From Rhopalosiphum padi (taxonomy: Eukaryota; Arthropoda; Insecta; Hemiptera; Aphididae): 64,000 nt of DNA. The translations under genes were made by a program, and so were the position numbers. Below the pieces are notes generated by a model, which ran no database searches, had not been told where the DNA came from, and worked only from the letters and a program-made list of their open reading frames with translations. The stretch is from positions 16,464,581 through 16,528,580 of the forward strand of contig NC_083597.1 in assembly GCF_020882245.1 (NCBI RefSeq). Direction: 5' to 3'. Positions 36,641 through 51,480 of this stretch are shown here, piece by piece. Position 1 is the stretch's first letter; every line of letters starts with the position of its first letter.

Positions 36641-39600
36641 TACGGCTACTGTTGACACCACTACATGTATCAACTATATGAAAAAAGGGATTAAATAGTA
36701 TACGATTTGAAATTATACATAATATTATACATTTAGTAATACGTATTATGAACGGTACTCTTATTACTATCAGTAATCATTTTAAAAAACCAAATATTAT
36801 TTAGATTATGTATTTATTACAATACATTTGTGGTGTTTTTGTCACCCTCCCCCCTCACGAAAAAAAAAAATAAAAAATATACATTAAATAATAATAAATA
36901 AATATTTTTTTCTGTATTTAGACCTCCGTTACGGTCAAGTGAGTTATATGACTGTCAAACTCAATGTTTAATAGATAACAAACATATTATATTATAAACC
37001 ATCAAAAGATAAAGAATCGAAGAGTGTTCAAAATTCCGTTCACTTCTACGCATATATGTAGCTATATTGCCTATATATTGCACCGTGTTACTCTATAGTA
37101 TGATAAAATAAATATTAAATGTTAAAGAAACCAGGTGTACGAAACTTGTGTTACTGCATTAAACTAAGCGACGAATAGTGCACTATTATTATAAATTTTA
37201 AATAAATCATGAAATACATCTTAATCAAAAAAGAAACTTTTTAAAATTATTACTTTCTACACAACAAAATCACGAGATGAAATTTAAAAGTTATTCCTTA
37301 GGATTTTCGATATCTTCTCAAAGCTCACGTACAAAGAAAAATAGCTTAGTAATACTCGTACGAAACAAAAATGTTTAAATTTGACTAATTTTCAGTCAAA
37401 AACAAATCGTCTTTATATAATTATGATTATATTATTACCATAATTTTATTATTATCAATATAATAATATAATCAATTTAAAACCAAGTATCAATACACAT
37501 GGTTTGAAACATCTAAAAATTGAATATTTATTTAGATGTGTATTTTTATAATTTAAATTAATCAAAACATTATGATCAAAAAAAAAAAAAAAAAAAATTA
37601 TTAATTACCATTTCACCATCCCCTAAAATACAGTACGTGCAGTTTCTGCATTTCAGCGTATCAATATATTTAACTTTTAATACTATAAAAAAATCTACAA
37701 CAATATTAGGTTTTGATTTTAATTTAAAAAATGGTCAACGAAAATAAATAAACGCTATTGTTGTTAATTTATTTTAGTTAATTCAATTTAAATTGAGACC
37801 ATTAATTAATTTATCAAACTCAGCGGATTGGTAATAATAAACCTACATACAATATTATAACCACAGAAATATTATTATTATATTATAAATAGGTAACTCA
37901 AAAAACTATCACATACGATTTTGTAAAAAGTACCTTTATATTGATTAAAATATATTCGAAATGCTAATGTGTAATTTACATACATTTAATTCTAGGTTAT
38001 CCGATATAATATTTGAAAATACGTATATTGTTGTTATACTTAAATCACGATTAATAAACACAAGTTACGATAACAACCTGATTATTGTGTTTTTTTCAAT
38101 GATTTGATAATATACCTTATAGAATGATTATTTTATAATAGAATAATCCAGTCAATAGTAATGGAGTTTACATTCACTATTTGCGAAATAATGATATATG
38201 TTTTATTAACCAACGTGTAAAAGTGTATACATTGTTCTCGCTAAGGAGTAACATTTAAAGTTTCAGCTGGATGACCTTGGATTGGAATGGAATTTCAGGG
38301 AAGTAAAAAGAAGTTTTGGAAAACTTTCGGAACCTTCATATTTAATACGACAGACTTGTTTTTAATTGTAACTAAAATTTGTTATTTATATATTGAAATA
38401 AAATCATATATCAATCCAACATTTTTCAGCTAAAATATTTAGTGTTACTTTGTAGCATAAATATAGCGTTTAAATAAAGTTGTGTATTTTTCCATAACTT
38501 ACAAAATTTGAATCATTTTTTTTAAAAGGCATATTAAAAAAAAACAATTATAAATTAAACTTAATTTTAATACTAAAATGGTTTAACAGAAATATCATTC
38601 AATTTGATACAAATAAGACTAATAAATTATAACTTAATATAGTGCGTTTTTGAGTATTTACATAGGTATTTTGTATGCACTATAAATATTTTGGTATAAA
38701 TAAATATTAATTAGTTATAATTGTGTATTTTTACTAATGAATTCTACATAATTAAAAAAAAAATAATAATATGATAAAAACCAAATAGTTTTATTACATT
38801 ATCATTTATCAGTTTTGACAGACGCAACAAGTAATCCAACAATCAAATTATAAGTAATTTTTTTTGAAATATGGACAATTTAATTTTGTAAATATGAACT
38901 CTTTTTTTAAATTATATCTGTAATACTATTTCTTAAGTTATAAAATATAAGCGAGTTGTAAAAGAAGCAGTAGCGAATAGTATATATTTTAAACATACAA
39001 TTTAAATCAATTATTGTGCATTGATTAATGATTATTGACTTTTATACTTGTTAGATAAATGTAAAATTAATATTTTTCTCATTTTTCTTAAAACTTAAAT
39101 GCAATTAATGTAAATGTGTAATTCTAAATTGTTTGTCCAATTATTCAAACCTTGATTATAAACAATATTATAATAGCTTAATATTACGTTTAATGAATCA
39201 TTTTAGAATGTTAATTAATTATTTAACCAAGAATTCATTAAATTTCCATTAACTCAAGATAATACGAACATTATCATTGGAATTACAATAAATTGTCTAC
39301 TGTATATCATTTATTATGCTATAAATACTATTATTTTGAGTGTAATATAATATTGACATAATATGATGAAGTTTTACTTACCTGTTTGCGTATGAATTAA
39401 AATGATTTGCAGTGGCAGATGGACGATGGTATGTCCATTTTATTTTAATTCAAACATAAATACATACTTAGTTTTATTATGTATTTAAAAAAATAATACG
39501 TATGGTTAAATCTATAAAACGAATTATTATATATTTACTAGTTATCTATTTCTATTACAAAATTAAATATCAATTACAGGATTAGCATAATAAAATCTCT

Positions 39601-42010
39601 ATTATAGATAATATTCATTTTCGACATAATATATATACTTATACATTTTATAATCGATTAATTGAAATTTAACTAATGCTGAACACTCGAAAAATTGAAT
39701 GTAACAGTCAAATTTGTTTTAGATTGGATATCGTATAATAACAAACTACCTATACTGTTTTTTTTAGTAAATGTATTTAAAATTCCATTAAATATGTAAT
39801 TAAAAAATAAAATGCGTATATTATTAATATTTTTTTTAATTGAATTCTAGTTTATTTTCTAAAATAATGTGTTTGGTATACAGTTTGTGGACAAATAATA
39901 GAAATATAGAATAAAACAAATAAATATTTTATACTTGCACCATAACAGTATATATTATATATAACTATAACACTCATATTTTTAAATGAAATGCGAATAT
40001 TTTAATTGCTAAACTTAGAAGTTAGAATGACATGGTTATGTTTTAAATTTTATTACAAATGAACGAATAAAATATCATATTATAAAACTTCTGAGAATAA
40101 ATATTTGATGAGTAATATTATATAAAAGAGTACTGAGAGTACTCAACATTTAATTGAAATAAGTTTAGAATGACTTCTTTAAAAATGATTATATATATGA
40201 TAATTCATTACCAAAGTTTCAACGACTGAAATCTTTCCATCAAATGCTTGAAAAACAATTTATACATTTTTATATTTATTTTTTGGACATATTATTGATT
40301 TTAAATATAATAAAAATTCATTTTTGACAAGTTGGAGTTTTTCATTACTCTGTTGGATTTGTATTTTATTTTTGTTGAACAATCTTTCATAAATATAGTC
40401 CTTTTCTGTTGTCGGTAATAAAGAAAAAAAATATAATAGAAAGTTTAGAAATTTTGTATGGTTTAAAAAAATAAAACATATGTCCAATTGCAGCTAATAA
40501 TTCTCAACGCGTAGGTACATAAGAGCACTGAGATTAAATGATATGAGCCTATAAACATTTTAGAAAAATAGAATATAAAATTAATTTCAAAGAAAATATA
40601 ACGGAAATACAATTAAACCTTACATGTTGAATTTTTCTAAATAACACCGTATAAGAGTGATTAATGTTGTTAAAATTAACATAATATAGATTTACAGTCA
40701 AGTGAATCAATAAAACGTGTATACTACACTTCTAGTATTTTAGTCATTAAACAAGCAATTATCAATAATATGCATATATATACTAAGAAACTTCGAAGTT
40801 ATAAAAATAAATGACTACATTTTGTATGGTTAAGAGATAATTTCCTTTTTCGTATCACCGGTTTCTTATTATACTCCGTTACATATTCGGAACATCTTCT
40901 CTAACTTTCGTTAATCGTCTTATAACTTTGTACTCACTCAAATTACTCTTTCACTGCTATCATAAATACCTTCATTTTTATCGACGGACATGTATTCAAT
41001 GTCAATAACATATGCCTTACTAAAATAATTTTATATTATATTTTAACCCTACTTAAATGTCTAGAGCATAAATATTTGTAAGTTATTCAACTGAAAGTTT
41101 CAGTTTATTATATTAGACTAATAAATGTAATTTTAGGTATTCATTTAAAAACATAATTTTTATTATATTTATTTTTAAGCAATAACTATAAGTTTATATT
41201 TTACAATAACTTATTATTGAAATTACATTTTTTTTTTTAATAATTATTGAAATTTAAAATATTGTACATTTAAATAATATAACTAAGATAATGGGTATTT
41301 ATGATATTTTATTAATTTTGTACATTCTAAAAAATACTATTTTTGGTATTTTAAAAATAATTTAAAAAATACTCAACTGTTTTTTAAGGCACTTTTTAGA
41401 ATATTACGTATTGGATATATTACAAACAAAAAGGTACATAATAGTATGTTATAATATAATATTATTTAAGTCCTGCAAAACTTTCAAAACCAACACTTAT
41501 CGTATATTTTCAAAATCAATATTTATGAATTCAGCTTGTTAAAATCATTGTTTTACTATAACAGCTTTTTTTATGTTTTCTGTTTTTATTATGTTAAATC
41601 TTCTAGTTTTTCCCATTAGATTATATCTACTCGGGACTTTTATCTACTTCGGACAAAGGAAGATATTTGATTTTTGAACGGTGAAATCACATTATTTGAA
41701 TTTGTGGCTCGATTATGTTAATAATAAAATATTTTCAGAGCATTTTTACAATGAAATAATACCTCTCAAATAAAAATAACTTTGAATCCCAAAGGAAAAT
41801 ATTATTATAGGTACGCATTTGCATGTTTATTAAAACGATAAAAATATATAAGTGTTCCAAAACCGATCGGTTTCAAAAATTTCTAAAGATGACCTAAAAT
41901 TTAACCATCTCAAATCAAATAAATTATCTCTTAAACACTATTGTACACATTGCGTTAAATTGTGTTATCAAAAATAAACAATGTGATATCGAGTACGTAA
42001 TTTCAACATA
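36641..42010. other. Very AT-rich stretch
   Basis: Contains a 20-base A run at 37578-37597 and a perfect 17 bp hairpin sequence (GAGTACT-GAG-AGTACTC) at 40128-40144. ATAAAACTTCTGAGAATA at 40082-40099 is identical to 33767-33784. A consensus minus-strand donor CAG/GTAAGTA lies at 39375-39383. No gene is recognised. Confidence 0.6.
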
Positions 42011-42019
42011 TAAATACAA

Positions 42020-43148
42020 CGGAAAGTTGTCACGTACCTACCGTGACGTGTTATGTCATTTTCATCAACCGAACGATACTTAAGTGCACTGTTTTGTCAC
42101 TCTTCGGGGTACAATAGACGCATTAGAGTGATCCTCCGGGGAGACTCCGTAACTCTATCTGCGGGTTTTTCGTTTTTATTCGATTGCAGCTGTCCTGCTA
42201 TACGTCTGTCCTTAATTTGAATATACACCGGTGGACGCGAGCAAAAAAATAAAAATAAATAAATAAATAAAACGAATAGGATATTAGGGCAATATAGTTT
42301 ACAGACTGTTTCTACTACACAAGCCGATCTGTATGGAAATGGCGAGTACATAATATAAACAAATATATGTGAATGTGTTTTTTTTTTTTTTGTACATAAT
42401 ACGTATATATGGAATATGTGGTGTGCACCTATAATAGGTGTATATAATACATATATTACAATGTGCGGTTTGTTCGGGATCACGTTAAAATATCCTTTGG
42501 GCCGTGCGGCCGGTACGATTCCGTTTTAATGAGATTTTAGTACCATCGCTGCGCACGGAATAATATTATGCTCCGACCTAAAGCCGTATAAGAGAACACG
42601 CGATCCCATACACGGGCATTTGTATATCATTATTATACCACAGTGATCGTCATCGCCTATAATACACGGGCATCATACCTATCGTTATCGCAGTCGCCGT
42701 GTAGCCGTTCGTTATTATAATAATTGTACCGTTATTATTATTATAATTAATAATATAACGACTTATTGTCGATGGTCGGGATTTGCGTGCGTTTCGGACG
42801 CTGTGCGTATTATTTTAACGTTGTAGTGCGCTATTATTACAATACACACGTATACCTACGTGCACACATATATATATATATAGAATATAATGTGACGTCC
42901 GTTGTAGGTATACGTCATAATGTTTTGGCGTTTGGAACCAACGCCATCGGTGCGACGCACTCGTTGATTAAATTTTAACGCGCTTCCCCCGGCAAAACAA
43001 TTCATCCGATAACACAACTATATACGGCGGTCTTGATGAGAAACTACCGTCTCGCCGACCTGCACGCCCGACCGACTCCGTCGACCGGTCCGTGGCCCAC
43101 TGGATTGCGTAGTTAACGAGATTTCCGGTCTGCGAACACGTATGTGTG

Positions 43149-43196
<48 letters not shown>

Positions 43197-43420
43197 CGAG
43201 CGTATGGATATTTGCGTTTTGGGGGGATCTACCGGTATTGTCAACCGACATTGTTGGAAGTTCTACCGAACCTAACCGACGGTATACGCAGTAAACGCCA
43301 TCGAATCCACCGACCAGGTCGGTCCCTGCACCATCACCGGTCAGTAAATCCGATATTGTTGCAATCGTTTTATGGTTATGGTATACCTATTATTTTTATG
43401 AGAATAAAATGAAATGTGAA
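42020..43420. promoter_or_regulatory. CpG-rich island
   Basis: CpG-rich from about 42100 to 43350, containing the long TG microsatellite. Open frames on both strands (minus 42097-42483, plus 42772-42978, and 43018-43412 on both strands) overlap each other or run through simple repeats, and none shows a domain. Regulatory function is inferred from composition. Confidence 0.3.
43151..43188. repeat. (TG)19 microsatellite
   Basis: Uninterrupted TG units from 43151 to 43188, flanked by imperfect TATGTGTGC units on both sides. It is the longest dinucleotide run of the window. Confidence 0.95.
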
Positions 43421-45880
43421 ATTAACTTACATTTAAGTTTTCTAAAAAAAAAACCTCTTCACATCCATATATATTTTAAATTAAACTTTAACGACGCAAT
43501 TTTAATAACAAAAATAATATTACGTATAGCAATATGAATAATATTATGGCAATGTATAACACGCAATAATAACTACGTATACTGTATATTTTACATTGAA
43601 CGCGTTTCTGTAATTACTTTCCCAGTGCAACGTACCTCTACGCGTATCATAATAAATTCCTTTGCGAATAAAAACATTTTAAAGATAATTTTGATATTAT
43701 CTTTTATTTAAAAAGCAATAACTGATAATTTGTGTGCTCGTAATATTATTACGCTGATACATGGCGGAATAAACAAATTATTAAATACAAATTAACAAAG
43801 TATTCATGTCGACGCATTATGCAATGACGTCGAAGGCAATAATTACGGAATCGTTTTATATTACAGACTATAACTATCAAATAATATTATTACATAAACA
43901 AACAATTTAAGATTAACATTTCTGAGAACACGTTTTTTACCCAAACCCTGCTATACATTGATAAATGTAAATAAAGTTGAATATTTGAAATTTAAAAAAT
44001 ATCGATATTTCAATAAAATAAACATAAAATACTCGAAAATAATTGTTTACCTATTTCATATCTATTAAAAAACCTTAAGTTTGTTTGTCAACGCAAAGGA
44101 ACTAGAATTGCTTGTGTAAAACCAATATAAGGTAGTTAATTTTGTTTTAATATAGCTGTTTATAATTTAATAAAATACAATAGTATTATTAGTTTTCTTC
44201 AACCTATAGCATTAACGTTTATAGTTTCTATATAATATCTATAATAGTAATATAGTAATGACAATTGTAATTATGATTATTTTATATACATTATTATAGT
44301 CACTCGTATGATTTAAAGTAAATGCAATGTAAATTAAAAGTAACAGCGATGTTAATCTGACGGTGAGTTTAATTGAATTTATATTCTCAAATTGATGATA
44401 TTAATCATGACTGCGGTATACATGCGATTGTGGCGTGATAGTTGTACAATCGGTCTAGACGAAGTAATTTTTGTTAGATTGTGATTTTTACATTTTTAGA
44501 AAAAACATTTAACACTAATTGGGCAGCACTTGAATTGGCCATCTGATTGTTTAAAAACAGCGAACGCTTTGACTAAAATGCCAGCGTATTTTTTCATATT
44601 GGTCTAGAAAAGGTTTTAGTAATTACGATTGATGAATCACGAGATTTTAACGCAGGGTAATATATGTATATAATGGCCTACGATAAAATGATGAATACCA
44701 TTTGAATTTAATAAAAATTGTCATTTTAAACAATGATCAGAATTGTATTTTATTTAATGTACAGTTATGTCGATATTGATAATTATTGAATAAAAATTAT
44801 ACTTTAAATATAGAAAATGTATCAATATTATTAACACATTAAACATTTTTTTCTGTATTATAATTATTATATTAAAAAATATCGTTGTTTAATCAAGATT
44901 TGGAGGTATACGTAAACATAGAAATAAAAAAGAAAAGAAAAGGAAAGTAGGTAACTGCTCTAGTAAACAGTAGTGCTGAGTGCACTTCGTCATTCAGTAA
45001 TTCATTGTTAAATATCAATTATAGTTTAATTCAATAATAAATAAATGATTTTGAACGAAAACAACAAAAATGGATTTATATATTTCATGGTATACTTTTT
45101 GATATAGCTATTAAAGTAATTTATTTTACTATAAGTATTATATATGTATTATAGTAGGTTGATATATTTTTTTTCCGAAAACATTGCCTTTATTAAAGTA
45201 TTAGGATTTAATTATTGTAATAGTAGTAATAGTGCTAGTACAATATAATATTTATATAAAATGTATTATTGTTATTTTGAGTCAATACCATCTTACTGTA
45301 GAACAATATTAATAAATTCATGGTAAAATAGAAAACTTATAATAAACCTGGTATTAAATATTCAAGGTTGTGAGGCTAAGTTAATGGTAAAATAAAATAA
45401 AAACTTAATATGTCTATAAATAGTTCAAAAATAGTTTATTTTAAATATTATTTAATATATTGTAAACAATTATAATACAAATATTAATAAATTGTCGAAA
45501 AATTCAAGTTTTTAAGGTTGTTTGTTTTTTGAATTATAACAAAACAAGAAAATAATGTTTTGAAAATAATTCATTTTTTGTATATTAATATGTTATATTG
45601 TCATAATTTAAATTTCAAATGCATATAAAAAATATTTATGGAATTCTACAATTTTTTTTTAATTTTAGTAAAAACTACTTATGAGGAAATTATTATTAAA
45701 TTTTAAAATCTTAGTTTGATTATTTAAAATTTAAAAATTTCAATTTATCATTTTTTAAAACAATTACAAATAAATAATAAATTTATTTTGTCAAAAACTA
45801 GTATTGGTTAAAAATATTTGTTATTTATTATTCTTTATTTTTTTTGTGTGTTTCGCAAATTCATTATTATTAGGAAAATA
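43421..45880. other. AT-rich stretch
   Basis: No gene is recognised. A minus-strand ATG frame of 33 codons at 44496-44597 (starting MKKYAGILVKAF) reads like protein but is too short to support. Confidence 0.5.
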
Positions 45881-45886
45881 CTTAAA

Positions 45887-46014
45887 CATTTTACTTTTAA
45901 ACTTCCAAATATTAAAATTGAAAATCTAAGTATTTTTATTACTCTAAAAGATAATGACACACACACACATAATTTTAAAATCAATACATTTATTGCTCCG
46001 CTCAGAATCTAAAA
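45887..46014 (+). repeat. Dispersed repeat, copy 1
   Basis: The segment AAAATCAATACATTTATTGCT (45977-45997) plus CTCAGAATCTAAAA (46001-46014) matches the same order at 50201-50241. TAAAATTGAAA lies 65-70 bp upstream in both copies (45912 and 50131). This points to a divergent interspersed repeat in the same orientation. I believe it belongs to an abundant aphid repeat family, but that is from memory and unverified. Confidence 0.6.
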
Positions 46015-48610
46015 AAATAATAAAAAGAAATAATGATGTGTACACTGTGCAACTCACAAAATGAAAATTTAATTAAATATTGAATACGTTACAAAAAAAT
46101 AACTCTTTTAACAAATGAAATAATAATATCATATTTTTTTTCGTCATAAACTTTCGTTTTTTTAATTGCTCTGATGTAAAACTCATTAGATATTGAAGTT
46201 CCTATATTACTGTTGAAATCATCACTTTGAAATTGTATTTATAATATTAACATCTACAATGAAACAATTAGTATTCAAATGTTGAATGAAATCCAAAATA
46301 TAATGTTCAATATAATTAAACAGCTACAAAATTTGAATTATATATTACTAAAATTTAATTGAATTTAAAAGCCAAAATTATTAGACATAGAATTCTAACG
46401 TCGAACTACACAAAAAATATTGTTATACTTGAATCAAATAATTAATAACGTTTAAAAATTATAAAACAATGCACAAGTCGTTAATAATCACTTCATTAAA
46501 AATAACAAATATTTGCCTCCAAAACTTAATTAATGATATATACGGTATGCCTCTTAATAATTTCATTGTTCATTGTTGTGTTCCAATAAGTGATTTATTA
46601 ACTTATTTGATAAGTCTACTGTCTTTTAATATTTCATATTAATATTCAAAAAGTGGCATCGTATTTTTTAAAATAATATAAAATAATAATTTAAAAATAA
46701 CTATTTTATAGTTTCAAATTTAAATATCACCGATGTTTTTATAAAAAATTGTTACATAATCATAACTAAAATGTACCACTCGATCATTTAATAAGACAAA
46801 AATTGTATTGATTTTTAATCATAATATTATAGTATCAATGTATTATTATTTTTTTTCTGAAATTATTTTAGTCAGTGGTCTGATTTATAATAATAAAAGT
46901 GGTCGTTTTGGAACATAATATTCAGTCGAGTGTCTAGTTTAGTATTTCACTAATGAATCCAAGATAGTATTTGTTTTTTAAATGTATTGTCTAAGTAATG
47001 TTTATTTGATCAGTGCAAAATTGTGATATTTAAAATATAATGAATTGAAATGGAAATTATTTTTTTTTTTTTTTTTGTATAAATCAAATTTAATTTATAA
47101 TAGTATGGTAAATTTATTTTTCATAATCATAACACAGTAATAACATACATGAATATATTTTTTAATATTATCTTTTATTTTAATATTTTATTATAAATCA
47201 AACAATATCCTCAACAAATGATGAACTAATAACGGTAATTTTTAATTTCAATATTTAAAATATTTAACACAGTTGCACTATGAAGTTAGCTATTCAATTT
47301 TTATACTTTAATCTGCACTGTAAGATGTTTCACGTTTGTTTCTAATGTATATCGAAAAAATTGACGTTGATTGATTGTGCGAAATGTTTTCAAACCATTA
47401 TAAAATGAATTTCAGTCAAATGTAATATTGTATGAAATTGAATGTGTTTTAACATTTTGAGTGTAAGAGAAAATACGTTTCTATTAAGCTGTAATACTTT
47501 ATAGCTTATAAGAAATATTTATACGATGAAAGTATGAATTAGCGTTTTCTATACATTTTTAAAACTTAATCTATTTTTATAAACTTTCTGGTTAACTAAA
47601 TAAAGTTTTAAAAATAATATAACTTTTATTCGTTCTGTTCCTGAGTAAATAAAAATGGTTAAACGCGAAGGTGCTACAATATAATAATTAAAAGAAAAAA
47701 AAATCATATCTTTATCGTATATATAGATGGACTTGCGTAAAAAAAAAATAGTAAAATATTCAATTTAAATTCAATTTTAAAGAGTTTACTCTTTAGTTAT
47801 TTTTATTAAACTGGGTCTTATGGATTTTAAATTCAAATTTTATGTTTTATATTAATTTGTATTTATCTATATTGATTTCTAATGCAAAAACGGAACTTAT
47901 GATTTATTTATGGTTTGCATAAAATATTTAGTATATATTTTTATCATTTTTTTTTTTTTAATATATAGTAAATACTCGTATTTTTGCAATATAAACTACA
48001 TAGTTATAAATATTTTATTGTTTCTATTAAATCATATACAATTATAATGATCATTGCAATTCTGCTAATTTCTAAATATTGTCAAACGTTTTTTTTTTTT
48101 TTTTTACTGTTACTTATATTGGATAATAATAATATGATTAATAATTAATTTCCAAGTAATAATTTTATACATTTTGATTCGGCTATAACATCAATGCAAA
48201 TAATATTAATTCAGTAAAAATATAGTTATTGCCAGTGCCAATACTGCCAATGGCTCGTGAAATATCTTATTAAAATAGTCGTTTAATAAATTACAATTTG
48301 TAATTTATCTACAAACGACGTGATAGATTTCAGATTTCTTTTTTTTTAGTACCAAAATGATCTATTCCTATAAAACTACAACGTGGGTGAAAAAAAATAG
48401 AGAAACGAGAAATAAACGGATGGAAAACTGAAACGTAATTGTTGTTTTTATCATCGAAACCGCTCTTAACATGGCATTCGTTTTTTGCACGTTTTGTCGA
48501 CGAGATATTATTATAATAATAAATATGCATATTCACGAACGACGTATTTGTATTATTGTATACAGTGCGCACAGTATCAAGCCATGTGGTGTTAAATTAC
48601 AATATATTAT
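46015..48610. other. Very AT-rich stretch
   Basis: T runs at about 47060-47076 and 48089-48105. No gene is recognised; the opposite-strand frames at 48330-48698 overlap and show no domain. Confidence 0.55.
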
Positions 48611-49658
48611 ACAGGATGATTCACCAAGCTTAATGCACATTTCCATTTTTCTTTTAATGCAATTTATAAAAATCATGATTTTTGATATTTTTAAATAATG
48701 TACATCTTGAGGATCGTAATTTAAAATAATGCACTGTGACGATTCAAACTTATTTTGACGAAATGAGACAAACTATTTTACTGTAAATTGTTATGTATAT
48801 TATTATTATTTTTTTTTTTTTTTGAAAATGTTTTTTACTCTCCTGAGTAGTTTTTGAATTTATTTACCTTGTGTATCAAATATAATGTATTTGTAAGATA
48901 TGAAAGCTATGATGATTTTAACATTGTTGTAATTAATATAAATGTATTAAATGTTATTTATTTATTATTTAAATGTTAGAGTATAATAGGTATAGGTATT
49001 GTACTATTATTTACATATTCTAGATGCTAGATACTAAGATAGTAAGATACTACATTAGTTTAATATTGCATGTAAAAAAATTACTAAAAACCGTTACTAA
49101 ATACATCTGTTTTCATAACTCAAAAACTGCTCAAAAAACTTTGATTAAAACACATACAATTTAAAAAAAAATCTAATTAAACATTAACGATGAATAGTGA
49201 ACAAGTAGATAATTAATTTGTTGTAAAATAGGTGTAGAGAGTATCTTGTTATTGAATAGGTCAGTGTAATGAATGTAAAGTATATATTAAATTCGAATTC
49301 AATGTGAAATTATTGCATGGCAAAAAACTATTCTATCAGCCTATGTTACCGAGTACTAAAAAAATTGTATTATATATTTATTTTATACTATCTGTAAAAC
49401 CTGATTTTGATCATGAAAAAATAAAAAAATGTACAACACGGCGTTTTATTGATATATCTCCGTTCAAGTGTACTTAAGTTTAGCGGCGAATTGTCATTAG
49501 TGTTTTTTGGTTTGTGAATTAATTCGGCTGAGATGGGCAAACAAACAATGACGGATTAAATATATAGCATTAGGTATACTTCTGAACATGTTCCAATTTA
49601 ACTTTTGTGATATCTATAAGAACAATCTCTCAAAAATTGGTTGAGTAGTTTTTGAGTC
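48611..49658. repeat. Possible decayed repeat element with internal inverted repeats
   Basis: ACAGGATGATTCACCAAGC (48611-48629) resembles the conserved end of a common insect interspersed repeat (from memory). GAGTAGTTTTTGAATT (about 48845-48860) is repeated inverted at 49118-49137 (14 of 16 positions), and again directly at 49643-49658. No second terminus or target duplication was located, so limits are approximate. Confidence 0.35.
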
Positions 49659-50055
49659 TATATGATACATAACTACATATTAAGCATAAGCACTAAAATT
49701 GTCTCAATAATGTTTTAATAAAAATGTACATTTTTAAAAATAAAGTTATGAAGAACCTTGTATTAATAATTTGCTAGTTTTTTATGTATTTTTTTTCAAA
49801 GGCATTTGAAAAAAAAACCAAACAAATGTCTATTAATAGCTCACAAATAGTCTAAATATTTTAAAAATTATACCATTTATAGAAAATACTAATACAAGCT
49901 TTTGTTGAACATTTCAAGTATGAACATTTATTTGTTTCTAAATTATAATCATATATGAAAATCAATTTTCTCAATAACTTGTTTTGCATTTTCTTATGAC
50001 CGTTGTATACTATATTTTTTTTTTTTTTACAGTTCTTATAAGTGAAGTACCGAAA
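49659..50055. other. AT-rich spacer
   Basis: Nothing recognised. It contains a T run near 50016-50028 on the plus strand. Confidence 0.5.
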
Positions 50056-50241
50056 ATTTTTTACTTTTAAGCCCCTCTCCCTCGTCACCAAAGAACCAAT
50101 AACTTTCCTACTAAAAAAGATATTGAAGTTTAAAATTGAAACATTCTAAAAGGATGAATGACTAAAAAAAAAGGAATAGTATAAAAAACCATATTATTGT
50201 AAAATCAATACATTTATTGCTATGTTCCTCAGAATCTAAAA
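50056..50241 (+). repeat. Dispersed repeat, copy 2
   Basis: Partner of 45887-46014. The best conserved parts are 50131-50141, 50201-50221 and 50228-50241. Indels separate the blocks, so both copies look old. An A15 run follows at about 50260-50274. Confidence 0.6.
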
Positions 50242-51480
50242 GGGTGGTAATCATTTGTAAAAAAAAAAAAAAAACAAATAGAAGATTGTATTTTCATAAG
50301 ATTGTTCTTAAGTTCTTAAATTCTATAAAAAATATGATTATTAATCATACTAACAAGTTTCAAAAACTAGGATTTGAATAGATTCAAAATTAAAGAATAA
50401 AAATGCATTAGCCTAATTTGTGAATTACATTATGTTAGATCAGCCCATACATTATTACGGTAGTTTCCAGAAGCGTACAATAATAATTGTATTGCTCCTC
50501 AAAATTAGCTGAAATTTAATGAAAATAAAGTTTATGGTAGAACTTGATAATAAAATAATTATAAGTGTAACGATTTTGTTTCTATATATAAAAAAAAATA
50601 GCCAACTGTTATTAATATCGTAGTATTGTGTTTCATCTACGTCATAGGTGATGAGATTACACCACTCAACAACACCGCCAGCCATCATATAAGTATATAT
50701 AGACCCAATAAGCGTTTCTATAGTCGATTGTCGGTTTTTGCAATATTCAAAATGAATGTTCGCGAATAATATTATCATAATTATCTGAATGGCTGAATCT
50801 CCAAAGTTGTCTTACTGTTACATTTTTTTATAAGGTTTAATTTTTTTATTATTTTGTAAACTTTATCGAACGCCTTCTCTTAATTGCAGTTATTATTAAA
50901 AAAAAAAACGTATATCTACCAGTAACTAATATCGACGGTTAAACTAAAATTAAAAATGTCACTAGGTTGAATATTTAAACAATTAAAGCAATATTTAACT
51001 TAAAGATATATTTATAAAACTTTTTAACCTCTTGTGGTAGAAATACAATCAAGTATAACCTGTTAATAATAATAATAATGTACAAGCATAGCGTGTAATT
51101 AACTCAAGTTAATTAAAACTTTATTCAAACACATTTATTGGTGTTAATTATATTATTGTTAGTTGTTACTATAGCAATACAAATCGACTAAATAAGACAA
51201 CAAAATATAATAAAATATTATTGTACACACACGTGTTTTTTTTAATAGAAAATATATATGTCTTATCATTAAGGCATATGGAAACAGATAATTTTAAATA
51301 CTGTTTATGTCTCCACAACGATAATTAGCTCCGTAAAATCAATCATCTACAACAGTCTACACACCGTTACTCATATAATATCATCGTTAGGATTAACGAT
51401 ATGAAATTATACAAGTATTACGACAGTCCAAAACTCTAATGTTTTACTGATGTGAGAATTTACATTACTTTTAAAAGTCA
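50242..51480. other. AT-rich stretch
   Basis: No gene is recognised. The minus frame 50455-50778 (107 codons) has no domain. Confidence 0.5.

Noticed and set aside
39340..39450. Minus-strand consensus donor CAG/GTAAGTA with an open frame before it
   Set aside because: The frame meets a stop before any acceptor, and one such 9-mer is expected by chance at about this sequence length.
43018..43412. Open frames on both strands across the TG repeat
   Set aside because: They are stop-free only because TG/CA repeats encode Val-Cys or His-Thr; low complexity, no domain.
44496..44597. 33-residue minus ATG frame (MKKYAGILVKAF start)
   Set aside because: Residues look protein-like, but it is short, lacks splice sites, and an in-frame stop lies two codons upstream.
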